Positions 7,515 to 16,000 of a stretch of 28,344 nucleotides of DNA are shown piece by piece (the stretch's first letter is position 1; each line of letters starts with the position of its first letter). A program made the translations under genes and the position numbers. The notes beneath the pieces are model-generated. The model had not been told where the DNA came from, did no database searches, and saw only the letters and a program-made list of their open reading frames with translations. The stretch comes from WFZT01 sp964571845 (lineage in GTDB: Bacteria > Hydrothermota > Hydrothermia > B15-G9 > WFZT01): positions 1 through 28,344 of the forward strand of contig CAZNDM010000007.1 of assembly GCA_964571845.1 (NCBI GenBank). Direction: 5' to 3'.

Positions 7515-8704
7515 TTGAAGGCATTTTTGAACTTGTCAAATACACTCTCCTTGTGGCCCACTCTGCCATTTTCCTCAAACTCTGCGAGCTTTTCAATCAG
7601 GGCCTTCATCTCTGGTGATAGTTTTCTCGGGACTTTTATGACGACTTTTACATACAGGTCCCCACGACCACCGTTCAGTCGAGGCATACCTTTTCCTCTT
7701 ACCCTGAAAGTTGTGTGGCTGTGGGTACCAGGGGGGACATTGATTTTAACGGTTTCACCGAGGATATCCTTGAGTATTATCTCACCACCAAGAACAGCTT
7801 TTGAATAAGAAATGGGTACCTCGGTGTATAGATCATCCCCATCCCTTCTAAACCTGTCGTGAGGTTTCTCTTCAACCACAGCGTAGAGATCACCATGAGG
7901 TCCACCCTTGTAGCCTGCATGGCCTTCTCCTCTCATCACAACTGACTGTCCCTGGCGAATTCCACGGGGGAAACCGATCTTGAGCTCAACCTTCTTTTTC
8001 ACCCTGCCTGTCCCGTGACACACGGGACAGGGATCAGAGACAATAACGCCCTCTCCTCTGCATGTGGGACATGTGGATGTTTGAACGAATTGTCCAAAGA
8101 AGGTTCTTGAAACTTTTCTCACAACACCTGTGCCACCGCAGGTTGGACATGTTTGAACCTTACCGGATTTCGAACCTGTACCACCGCAGGCATGACAGAC
8201 CTCAAATCTCTCAAGCCTCACGGTTTTTGTAGCCCCTCTTGCTATCTCTTCGAGTGTAAGGGGTATTTTGATTCTGATGTCTTCTCCCTTTTGAGGTCCT
8301 TGATGTGTAACACCGTATCCACCCCTCCTTCTCGGACCGCCAAAAATGTCATTCAAAAAATCGAAGAAACCGCCTCCAAAGTCGAAGTTGATCCCAAACT
8401 CGCGGAAAATGTCCCTGAGATCATCAACATGAGTGAAATCCTGCCAGGTGAAATCACCCTGTTTAAAGACTCCCTGCAGTCCTTCGTGACCGTATTGGTC
8501 ATATATCCTGCGCTTTTCCGGATCAATTAAGACTTCGTAGGCTTCAGAAATTTCTTTAAATTTTTCTTCAGCTTCTTCTTTGTTATCAGGATTTTTATCT
8601 GGATGATACTTGATGGCGAGACGACGGTACGCCTTTTTTATTTCTTCAGGCGTTGCATTTCTTGGAACGCCAAGTATTTCGTAATAATCTCTTTTCTTTT
8701 TCAT
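7511..8704 (-). CDS. dnaJ: Chaperone DnaJ (type I Hsp40)
   Basis: Co-chaperone that delivers substrates to DnaK and stimulates its ATPase. It has 397 residues. The J domain occupies about 1-70 with the essential HPD (H34-P35-D36 in KYHPDKNPD). A Gly/Phe-rich segment follows (FDFGGGFFDFLNDIFGG). Four CxxCxGxG-type zinc motifs are visible: CHACGGTG, CPTCGGTG, CPTCRGEG and CPVCHGTG. The C-terminal substrate-binding and dimerisation domains close the protein. No clear ribosome site precedes the ATG (ATTATCATTTAAAAACATG). It is separated from dnaK by a strong hairpin, so dnaJ appears to begin the downstream operon rather than end the grpE-dnaK one. Confidence 0.96.
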   Translation of the reverse strand: MKKKRDYYEILGVPRNATPEEIKKAYRRLAIKYHPDKNPDNKEEAEEKFKEISEAYEVLIDPEKRRIYDQYGHEGLQGVFKQGDFTWQDFTHVDDLRDIFREFGINFDFGGGFFDFLNDIFGGPRRRGGYGVTHQGPQKGEDIRIKIPLTLEEIARGATKTVRLERFEVCHACGGTGSKSGKVQTCPTCGGTGVVRKVSRTFFGQFVQTSTCPTCRGEGVIVSDPCPVCHGTGRVKKKVELKIGFPRGIRQGQSVVMRGEGHAGYKGGPHGDLYAVVEEKPHDRFRRDGDDLYTEVPISYSKAVLGGEIILKDILGETVKINVPPGTHSHTTFRVRGKGMPRLNGGRGDLYVKVVIKVPRKLSPEMKALIEKLAEFEENGRVGHKESVFDKFKNAFK

Positions 8705-8749
8705 GTTTTTAAATGATAATGGTGAGGAAGATTAAAATCCATTTTGTAG

Positions 8750-8790
8750 GATAAATGGGGCGGCGGCTAAAAGCCGCCGCCCCATTTATC
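8750..8790 (-). terminator. GC-rich 19-bp hairpin between dnaK and dnaJ
   Basis: Positions 8750-8768 pair perfectly with 8772-8790 around a 3-nt loop (TTT on the minus strand). It begins 2 nt after the dnaK stop codon. The bases after the stem on the minus strand are CTACAAAATGG, so there is no U-tract. It probably ends or attenuates the grpE-dnaK transcript. Confidence 0.7.
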
Positions 8791-8792
8791 TC

Positions 8793-10691
8793 TTAATCCA
8801 CTACCTCATAATTTGTACCCGTATCTCCCTTATCTTCTCCACCCTGCTGTTGTTGCTGCTGTGCCCCTGCTCCTGCTGCCTGTGTTTTGTATATCTCCTG
8901 TGTAACCTCATTCCACACCCTCTGGAGATTCTCAAACTGCTCCCTTATCTTTCCTGCATCATCCTGATTCATTACATCTCTCAGACTCTTAATTGCAGAC
9001 TCAACCTGTGAACGTTTGTCTGAAGGAATTCTGTCTCCGAGATCCTTCATACTCTTTTCAACAGAATAGATAAAGGCATCTGCCTGGTTCCTGAGGTCTA
9101 TGAGTTCCTTTCTCTTCCTGTCCTCCTCCGCATGAGCCTCTGCCTCCTTCACCATTCTTTCAATCTCCTCTTCAGTCAATCCTGTTCTCGCGTGGATCTT
9201 AATTGAAGCCTCCTTGTTGGTCCCCTTATCAACAGCCTTCACATGGAGAATACCATCAGCATCAAGATCAAAAGTAACCTCTATCTGAGGCACACCGCGT
9301 GGAGCCGGTGGAATACCTGTCAGCTCAAACTGCCCCAGCAATCTATTTTCCGAAGCTATTGGCCTCTCACCCTGATAAACTTTGATCATTACACTCGTCT
9401 GGTTGTCTTCGGCTGTTGTGTAAATTTTGGACTTCCTCGTCGGTATGGTTGTATTTCTCGGAATGACAACATCAAAGACACCACCGAGGGTTTCAACACC
9501 GAGTGAGAGCGGGGTTACATCGAGAAGCACGATGTCTTTATCCTTGTACTCACCTGCAAGAATTCCAGCCTGAATTGCAGCACCAATGGCAACGACCTCA
9601 TCAGGATTGATCCCCTTGTGAGGCTCCTTTCCGAAGAATTCTTTAACCATCTGTTGGACAAGTGGCATCCTCGTTTGACCACCAACAAGGATGACCTCAT
9701 CGATGTCGGCAGGTGAAACTTTTGCATCTTCAAGGGCCTGGCGGCAGATGGCTATAGTTCTCTCAATCAGGTCGCGGGACATAGCCTCAAGTCTTGCCCT
9801 TGTGAGTTTTCTTTCGAGGTGTTTGGGCCCGGAGGCGTCAGCAGCTATAAATGGCAGTGAGATCGTAGTTTCCATCATTGTTGACAGCTCTTTTTTCGCC
9901 TTCTCAGCTGCTTCTCTCAGTCTCTGAAGTGCCATCTTGTCTTTTCTAAGGTCTATACCGGTCTCAGCCTTAAACTCTTCGATGAGCCATTCCACGATTC
10001 TCTGGTCAATATCATCGCCGCCGAGATGGGTATCGCCTTTTGTAGCTTTTACTTCGAATACGCCCTGATCAAGCTCGAGGATTGAGATATCAAATGTGCC
10101 GCCACCCAGATCGTAAACTGCAACGCGGATCGTCCTGTCGGTTTTGTTCAGGCCATAGGCGAGAGCAGCTGCTGTCGGCTCGGGAAATACACGAAGCACC
10201 TCAAGACCTGCAATTATTCCCGCATCTTTTGTCGCCTGTCTCTGGGCATCGTTGAAATAGGCTGGAACGGTAATAACTGCTTTCTTAACCGGTTCGCCGA
10301 GGTAACTTTCAGCAGCCTTTTTGAGGTAAGACAGAATTTTAGCTGAAATTTCTTCGGGTGTGAAATTTTTATTTACTGCGGGAATGAATATTTCGACTCT
10401 ATCGTTTTTGCCGCGAACGACCTTATACGGCACTCTACGGATATCTTCGAGTGCCTCGTCGTATCTGCGGCCCATGAATCTTTTTACAGAATACACTGTA
10501 TTCTCAGAATTAGTTATCGCCTGCCTCTTTGCAAGGGAACCGACGAGGACTTCAGAATCTTTGAAACCAACAACTGAGGGAGTAAGTCTCTCTCCCTCAG
10601 GATTGGGGATCACTGTTGGTTCACCACCGATAACAACAGCTACAACCGAGTTTGTGGTTCCGAGATCAATACCAATAATCTTTTCTGCCAT
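8793..10691 (-). CDS. dnaK: Chaperone DnaK (Hsp70)
   Basis: ATP-driven Hsp70 chaperone of 632 residues. The nucleotide-binding domain (about 1-380) has the phosphate-1 loop IGIDLGTTNS (5-14), VYDLGGGTFDISIL (phosphate-2) and ILVGGQTRMPLVQ. The substrate-binding domain (about 390-505) has LLDVTPLSLGVETLGG and PRNTTIPTRKS. A helical lid and a disordered tail with six consecutive Gln follow, ending in NYEVVD. The ATG is 1 nt after the grpE stop, with GGGAGGG overlapping the grpE end. The shared ribosome-site overlap and the grpE promoter indicate a grpE-dnaK unit. Confidence 0.97.
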   Translation of the reverse strand: MAEKIIGIDLGTTNSVVAVVIGGEPTVIPNPEGERLTPSVVGFKDSEVLVGSLAKRQAITNSENTVYSVKRFMGRRYDEALEDIRRVPYKVVRGKNDRVEIFIPAVNKNFTPEEISAKILSYLKKAAESYLGEPVKKAVITVPAYFNDAQRQATKDAGIIAGLEVLRVFPEPTAAALAYGLNKTDRTIRVAVYDLGGGTFDISILELDQGVFEVKATKGDTHLGGDDIDQRIVEWLIEEFKAETGIDLRKDKMALQRLREAAEKAKKELSTMMETTISLPFIAADASGPKHLERKLTRARLEAMSRDLIERTIAICRQALEDAKVSPADIDEVILVGGQTRMPLVQQMVKEFFGKEPHKGINPDEVVAIGAAIQAGILAGEYKDKDIVLLDVTPLSLGVETLGGVFDVVIPRNTTIPTRKSKIYTTAEDNQTSVMIKVYQGERPIASENRLLGQFELTGIPPAPRGVPQIEVTFDLDADGILHVKAVDKGTNKEASIKIHARTGLTEEEIERMVKEAEAHAEEDRKRKELIDLRNQADAFIYSVEKSMKDLGDRIPSDKRSQVESAIKSLRDVMNQDDAGKIREQFENLQRVWNEVTQEIYKTQAAGAGAQQQQQQGGEDKGDTGTNYEVVD

Positions 10692-10692
10692 T

Positions 10693-11211
10693 TTACATCC
10701 CTCCCTTCGTGGGGTCTTCTTTTGCCCTTGCGGGCTCTTTAGAAACCGTTACTCTGGCCGGTCTCAATAGTTTTTCTCTAAATTTGTAACCTCTCTGGAA
10801 CTCTTCCACGACCACACCCGGCTCTGTCTCGGTCGTTTCTTTCACAGAGATAGCCTCGTGCAGTCGCGGATCGAATTTCTCTCCTTTGGAATCAAAAGGC
10901 TGAAGTCCCTCTCTTTTGAGAATTTCAAGGAGGCTTTTGTAAATCATCTCAACGCCCTTTTTTATCGATTCTACATCACTGGCTTTCTTCATCGCTTCAA
11001 GTGCTCTCTCGAAGTTATCAAGAACCGGAAGTAACTCGTAAACCAACCGCTCGTTAGCGTAGTCAACTGCCTTCTTCCATTCAGCCTCAATCCTTTTTTT
11101 GTAGTTTTCATGATCTGCAAGGGCTCTTAAGTACAAATTCCTGTATTCGTCTCTCTCTTTTTTTATTTTCTCCATTTCTTCTTTTAACCTCTGTGTCCAG
11201 TGCTTTTTCAC
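10693..11211 (-). CDS. grpE: Nucleotide exchange factor GrpE
   Basis: GrpE releases ADP from DnaK. It has 172 residues: a long N-terminal coiled coil (about 5-60), then the family signature LLPVLDNFERAL and a C-terminal beta domain with FQRGYKFREKLLRPARVTVS. The acidic N-terminal tail common in GrpE is short here. The start is GTG, chosen because AAGGAGGT lies 7 nt upstream and no in-frame ATG fits. It is the first gene of the grpE-dnaK operon. Confidence 0.95.
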   Translation of the reverse strand: MKKHWTQRLKEEMEKIKKERDEYRNLYLRALADHENYKKRIEAEWKKAVDYANERLVYELLPVLDNFERALEAMKKASDVESIKKGVEMIYKSLLEILKREGLQPFDSKGEKFDPRLHEAISVKETTETEPGVVVEEFQRGYKFREKLLRPARVTVSKEPARAKEDPTKGGM

Positions 11212-11226
11212 AGGGTCAACCTCCTT
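11211..11226 (-). promoter_or_regulatory. Ribosome site that fixes the GTG start of grpE
   Basis: AAGGAGGT (11226-11219 on the minus strand) precedes the GTG start by 7 nt. This is ideal spacing and decides the start codon. Confidence 0.75.
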
Positions 11227-11252
11227 GAAGGGACTTTCAGAGTGAGTATTAA

Positions 11253-11281
11253 TAAATACCTTTTTATAATTTTATTGTCAA
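11253..11281 (-). promoter_or_regulatory. Probable grpE-dnaK promoter
   Basis: On the minus strand a perfect TTGACA (11281-11276) is followed by a 17-nt A/T-rich spacer and TATTTA (11258-11253, a weak -10). The flanking DNA is strongly A/T-rich. GTATT-TATT-AATAC, a short inverted repeat, covers the -10. No CIRCE element (TTAGCACTC-N9-GAGTGCTAA) is present, so HrcA control is not supported here. Confidence 0.5.
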
Positions 11282-11366
11282 GATATCACTCAAAAATTTT
11301 TATAATGCGGTTTTATGCATAATAAGAAATGGGGGAGCGTTTTCGTGGAAATGGTGATACGCTATG

Positions 11367-12773
11367 TCAAAGCGGTAACTCGTAAGAGAATACGAGCCTG
11401 ATACCTTTCTCTTCAATATATTTTCTGACCTGTGGAGGAGTCTGGTATGTAACCACGACAAGAAATTTGTCACCGGGCAGGTATTTTTCAAGTGATTTAA
11501 CCTGGTTAAGAAATTTATCAATATCCCTCTTCCTGAGATGGGTTTTGCATTCACCAATGATAGTGAATTCTTTGCCATCTTGGCGTCCTTTACCGATCAA
11601 ATTTACTTCAATGGTCCTTCCCTCATCAGTTTCAACATAATCTCTTCTCAAAGGTTGTATAATCTCCAAATTGAATTTTGTTTTGAGTATCTCTGGAAGA
11701 CCCCTTATGGCCCTGTCCTCGAGAACGTAGCCAAATGCGTTGGATAACCCTCCGAGATGTTCACGAGTCTTTTTGTGTTCACCAATAAGTTTTTCAAGTC
11801 TTTTCTCGGTTTTTAACTGAGCTTCTGCAAGCTCGTCCATTCTCTTGGCAAGCTGATCAACCCTTTCTGTGAGCTTATCTACCCTCCTGGTAAGTTGATC
11901 AAGTCTCTTCTCCGTTCTTAATTGAGCCTCCGCAAGTTGGTCAAGTCTCTTCTCTGTCCTCAATTGGGCCTCCGCAAGCTCATCTACCCTCTTCGCTAGC
12001 TGGTCAAGTCTCTTCTCTGTCTTCAATTGAGCCTCCGCAAGCTCATCTACCCTCTTCGCTAGCTGGTCAAGTCTCTTCTCCGTCTTCAATTGAGCCTCCG
12101 CAAGCTCATCTACCCTCTTCGCAAGTTGATCAAGTCTATTCTCTGTCCTTAATTGAGCCTCCGTAAGCTCATCTACTCTCTTCGCAAGCTGGTCAAGTCT
12201 CTTTTCCGTCCTCAATTGAGCCTCTGCAAGCTCATCTACTCTCTTCGCAAGCTGATCAAGTCTCTTCTCTGTCCTTAATTGGGCCTCCGCAAGCTCATCT
12301 ACTCTTTTCGCAAGTTGATCAAGTCTCTTCTCTGTCCTCAATTGGGCCTCCGCAAGCTCATCTACCCTCTTCGCAAGTTGATCAAGTCTCTTCTCTGTCC
12401 TTAATTGAGCCTCCGCAAGCTCATCTACTCTCTTCGCTAGCTGGTCAAGTCTCTTCTCCGTCCTCAATTGGGCCTCTGCAAGCTCTCCGACTTTTTGGGC
12501 AAGTAGGTCCACCTTTTCAGTAAGCTTATCAACCCTATCTGTAAGTCTATTAAGCCTTTCCTCTGTTTTGAGCTGGGCGTCAGTGAGTTTACCAATTGCC
12601 TCCCAGACTCGATCAAAATTTTTATTTGTCGCTGTTACAAACTCCTGAAACTCTTTTCTTGTTATAGTCTCACCAATAACCTTTTCCGCTTCCTCGAGAA
12701 AACTAATCAATACATCTCTAAGTTTTGGATCATCTATGTTTTCAAGCTTTCTCATCAGTGTAGAACTAACCAT
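11367..12773 (-). CDS. Coiled-coil repeat protein with PD-(D/E)XK-like C-terminus
   Basis: This 468-residue protein has no signal peptide. Residues 1-60 form an N-terminal helical region. Residues 61-335 are continuous heptads, including eight 21-residue repeats of the type LAEAQLRTEKRLDQLAKRVDE (98-265), a 14-residue partial copy (266-279) and variant copies to 335. Residues 340-468 form a globular domain with strand-helix-strand features: RTIEVNLIGKG (E389, N391), then IIGECKTHLRK (E408, K410), then a helix and VVVTYQTP. This fits a PD-(D/E)XK nuclease-like core. I believe it resembles coiled-coil/DUF3782-type proteins common in thermophiles, but this is inference. N391 occupies a position often held by Asp. 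It has its own promoter candidate, and no strong terminator is seen after the stop. Confidence 0.75.
   Translation of the reverse strand: MVSSTLMRKLENIDDPKLRDVLISFLEEAEKVIGETITRKEFQEFVTATNKNFDRVWEAIGKLTDAQLKTEERLNRLTDRVDKLTEKVDLLAQKVGELAEAQLRTEKRLDQLAKRVDELAEAQLRTEKRLDQLAKRVDELAEAQLRTEKRLDQLAKRVDELAEAQLRTEKRLDQLAKRVDELAEAQLRTEKRLDQLAKRVDELTEAQLRTENRLDQLAKRVDELAEAQLKTEKRLDQLAKRVDELAEAQLKTEKRLDQLAKRVDELAEAQLRTEKRLDQLAEAQLRTEKRLDQLTRRVDKLTERVDQLAKRMDELAEAQLKTEKRLEKLIGEHKKTREHLGGLSNAFGYVLEDRAIRGLPEILKTKFNLEIIQPLRRDYVETDEGRTIEVNLIGKGRQDGKEFTIIGECKTHLRKRDIDKFLNQVKSLEKYLPGDKFLVVVTYQTPPQVRKYIEEKGIRLVFSYELPL
11979..12482 (-). repeat. Eight tandem 63-bp repeats in the coiled-coil gene
   Basis: Eight consecutive 63-bp units encode residues 98-265, each giving three heptads. 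The units differ by only a few, mostly silent, bases. One unit changes to LTEAQLRTENRLDQ. A 42-bp truncated unit follows (11937-11978). The unit length keeps frame and heptad phase, so copy number can change without breaking the coil. Confidence 0.9.
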
Positions 12774-12779
12774 GATGTT

Positions 12780-12811
12780 CCTAATATTAGGTTACTTTTT
12801 TCAAAAGTCAA
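12780..12811 (-). promoter_or_regulatory. Promoter candidate with a palindromic -10 box
   Basis: On the minus strand TTGACT (12811-12806) is followed by a 16-nt spacer and TAATAT (12789-12784). The -10 lies inside a perfect 12-bp palindrome, CCTAATATTAGG (12780-12791). The -10 is only about 10 nt from the ATG, so a transcript from it would start within a few bases of the codon. Either the mRNA is nearly leaderless or the true promoter is elsewhere; AGGA 5 nt before the ATG could be a weak ribosome site on a longer RNA. Confidence 0.4.
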
Positions 12812-12982
12812 CCGTCTAATATTCGTACAGAAAAATGTAAACCTTCAACGGATTAACTCTCTACGATGAGGAATTTCAGTTCATGAATGGAATTTGAGAT
12901 CTGAATGCGAACGCGGGGGTGATTAAAAGAATGATTCCATCAAAAGGTGAAAAATGTGTGTAGATTTAGGAAAAGATTTTTT

Positions 12983-13017
12983 GGATGGGGGCGCGCACTT
13001 CGTGCGCGCCCCCATCC
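12983..13017 (-). terminator. 16-bp GC-rich hairpin after the secreted jelly-roll protein gene
   Basis: GGATGGGGGCGCGCAC (12983-12998) pairs perfectly with 13002-13017 around a 3-nt loop. It begins 10 nt after the stop codon of the gene at 13028-16057. On the minus strand the stem is followed by AAAAAATCTTTT, an A-run before a short U-run, not a classical U-tract. Confidence 0.65.
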
Positions 13018-13027
13018 TCCATTTTAA

Positions 13028-16000
13028 TCAATCACCCAAAATAACAAGTTTCTTCAATGCCTTGAAGTCACCTGCCCTGTATTCGATAAAGTAAATTCCA
13101 CCAGCCACCTTCTTTCCATTCACAGTCGTGCCATCCCATCTCAACACATATCTTCCGGGGTTCATTACTCCATTGACCAACGATGCAACTGCTCTACCTG
13201 AAATATCGAATACTTTGAGTTCGACATTTGAGCTTCTTGCGACATCAAAGGCAATGGTCACGGGACCACTTGCAGGATTGGGAGTAATGTTTCTCAAGGC
13301 AAATACGCGCGGCACTCTCGTCTCGCCAGCCTGACCACCATAAAGATCAACATAGAAAGTATCCGTCACAACATTGTTGACCGTCGTGGGATCATTTGAA
13401 ACCATTGCATCAAGTGTGTAAATGTACTCACCACTCTCAAATGGCACAAAGTCAGGTGAGAAGAATACCTGTCTCAATTCGCCAGGATTCAGATTTGCCA
13501 CAGTCGTATACTGGTTGTAAACAACCATGCCGTTATGAGTAACTCGAGCATTCAAGCGGAAGGAGAGTGGTCCCGGGCTGGTAGATGGATTCATTACATA
13601 AGTGTAAAGTGTTGTCGCACCTGCGCTCAGAGTATCACCACCGGCAATCGGGAATCCACCAACGATCACATCGTTGGGCATTGTATAGGCACCGATTAAC
13701 ATAACATTATCTATGTACCACTCATCGTCGTAGTCACCGTGATACACAAAGGCAATGTAAACCGTATCACCTGCATATGCTCCAAGTTCGGTCAGAGGTC
13801 CAACCAGAGACCAGCTCATATTCCCGGGAACATAACTGGAAAGATCAACCAGTTCCGTGAAGTTGTTTACGCGTGGATCAGGTCCTTCTGTAGAAATCCA
13901 GATTCCATGATACATGATCATGCTAACATAGTAACCACTCTGATAAAATGCAATTGCGGCATTGGGATCTGCGACATAAATGGGTCCTTTTACAATCCAG
14001 TCATTGCATGAGTCCTGTACATTATCGTCATTGTGCCAGATACTGCAGCCGGAGTAAGGATCACCATGTCCATAACTCGTTGTATCTGTCCATAGACGCC
14101 AGGTTGGCCTTTCACCATAGGAATTCACAGTATCACCGATTGAATAGACACTCCATCCAAGTGGCGGGAACAGACAATAATCAAATGTCTCCACCTCATC
14201 TGGCGCAAAGAACCCGCCGTTCACCGTATCATTTTCTGGCACGACATCAAGCGGATAATCAACAATTGCAGTTACAGTGTAAATTCCACTGCTATTTAAT
14301 ACAAATGGCGGAAATTCCACTGTATCAACTGAGCCGGGATTGAGAGAAACCGGCATTGAATTGGAATAAACATTCTGGCCAGATTTCAAAATTGTGTATG
14401 TTACTGTGAAATCCGCAGCGGTGTTTCCAAGGTTTTGAACTTCAACCATAGGGGTGATGGTGTCATTTAAGCTGTAAAAATCATTGAGTCCAGGAAGCGC
14501 AGAAGCTGCAACATCGTAACTTGGAGTGAAAAATTCAATGTTGCAAAGGCCAAAATCGTCTATATACCAGCCATTTCTGTTTACCGACCCATCAGATGCG
14601 AAAACAAATCTAAGCTGAAAGATATCACCGTTGGAGACAATACCTGACAGATCAAAGGTAACCTGAGACCAATCGGAGAGATACCCTGAAAATCCAGCAT
14701 CACCGAGAGCGCTTACATAAGAGTATGGATATCCACCGACGGGCTCAATAAGTGTCCAGGTATTACCACCATCAGTGGAAATCTGCACATTTCCACCATC
14801 GAAGTAGGTCTCAATCTCATACCAGTGGTAGAAACTAATAGAGGGATCATCTCCGACAACCCTCATTGATGGGGTATAAAGGAACCAAACGGCACTGTTT
14901 TCGTAGTTTCCGTCGAGAACTGTTCCCCAGCAATTTGTACCCGAATGTGCAGAATCGGGACCTGCCGTGGGTACACCCCACTCCCATGCACCAGATGAAG
15001 GATCTGCCGTAAAGTTTCCATTTGTGCCTTCAAAATCAACAAGATCATTCAGAACATATATTGTGGTTGTAAGAGTATCATTTCCTGGAACCATATCACC
15101 GGCAAGACTCGTGTACGCAACGACATTCACAACTCCACTCTGGTTTAATGTGGCCAACGGGAAATGAACAGTATCCACTGCTCCGGCATCAAGAGAAACA
15201 GTCTGTGTGGCAGAATAGGATCCAATCTCCACAGTTACATCGAAAGTATTGGCAGCTGTCCCAAAATTTGTAACTTCAACAACAGGTTCCACGCTGGAAC
15301 CCAGGAGATAGGTTCCCGCTGGTGAGAGAATCGCACTTACTCCAGCATCATTTGGAACATCGACATTGATGGATACATCATCAATGTGAATATCGTTACC
15401 GTAACCACTGAAAGCGTGGAAAGCGATCATTATTGTCTGACCATAATAGGGAGAGAGATCAATTGTGTGTTCAACCCACATATCACCTGCAGAATTATAC
15501 CTCTCGTATTTCTCAAGTCTTGTCCAATCGGACGGCCAGCCACCATTGTAAACTTTGATCTCAACCACAAGGGAATCATGGGAATACATATAACCATTAT
15601 CATGGAACATCCAGAAAGAAAGTTCCGGATTAGCTCCGAAAGTAAGAGAGATTTCAGGTGTAATTAACCTTGCATTGGAACCAGTCGAGGCATAATAGGA
15701 CTTATAAACAGCAAGATAGTTACCAGAGTGAGCAGGATAACCCGAAGGGTGAGAAGTTCCAAGATTTCTATTCCAATCATAATAGCCAGAAACCACTTCT
15801 GTGGTCCACCCCGTCGGAGGAAATTCTGTTCCTTCGAAACTTTCATTAATCAAATATCCTTTTTCCAGCTTGCCGGGCAATCTTGAGCTGCCTGTTCTGA
15901 TTCTTGATCTTGAAAATGGGTTTATCGGGGGCTGCTTAAATTTTTGATACATAGCCTCTTTTGCAGGATCACCCGGTTCTGGCGCATGGTACCCTGCAAA

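Noticed and set aside
7107..7808. 233-codon plus-strand open frame opposite rsmE and dnaJ
   Set aside because: The minus-strand frames are unmistakable RsmE and DnaJ. The plus frame spans both, has no motif and no ribosome site.
8822..8875. CAG/CAA (poly-Gln) tract at the dnaK 3' end as a phase-variable repeat
   Set aside because: Only six Gln codons of mixed type in the disordered DnaK tail. This is common in DnaK proteins and unlikely to slip or to matter.
11227..11290. CIRCE operator in front of grpE
   Set aside because: GAGTG and CACTC pieces exist, but about 45 bp apart and without the TTAGCACTC-N9-GAGTGCTAA pattern.
11341..11366. Terminator after the coiled-coil gene
   Set aside because: Only a 5-bp AGCGT/ACGCT stem with a long loop and no U-tract. 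Too weak to call.
11979..12482. CRISPR-like or microsatellite array
   Set aside because: The 63-bp units are contiguous, have no spacers, and code in frame for heptads of a coiled coil.
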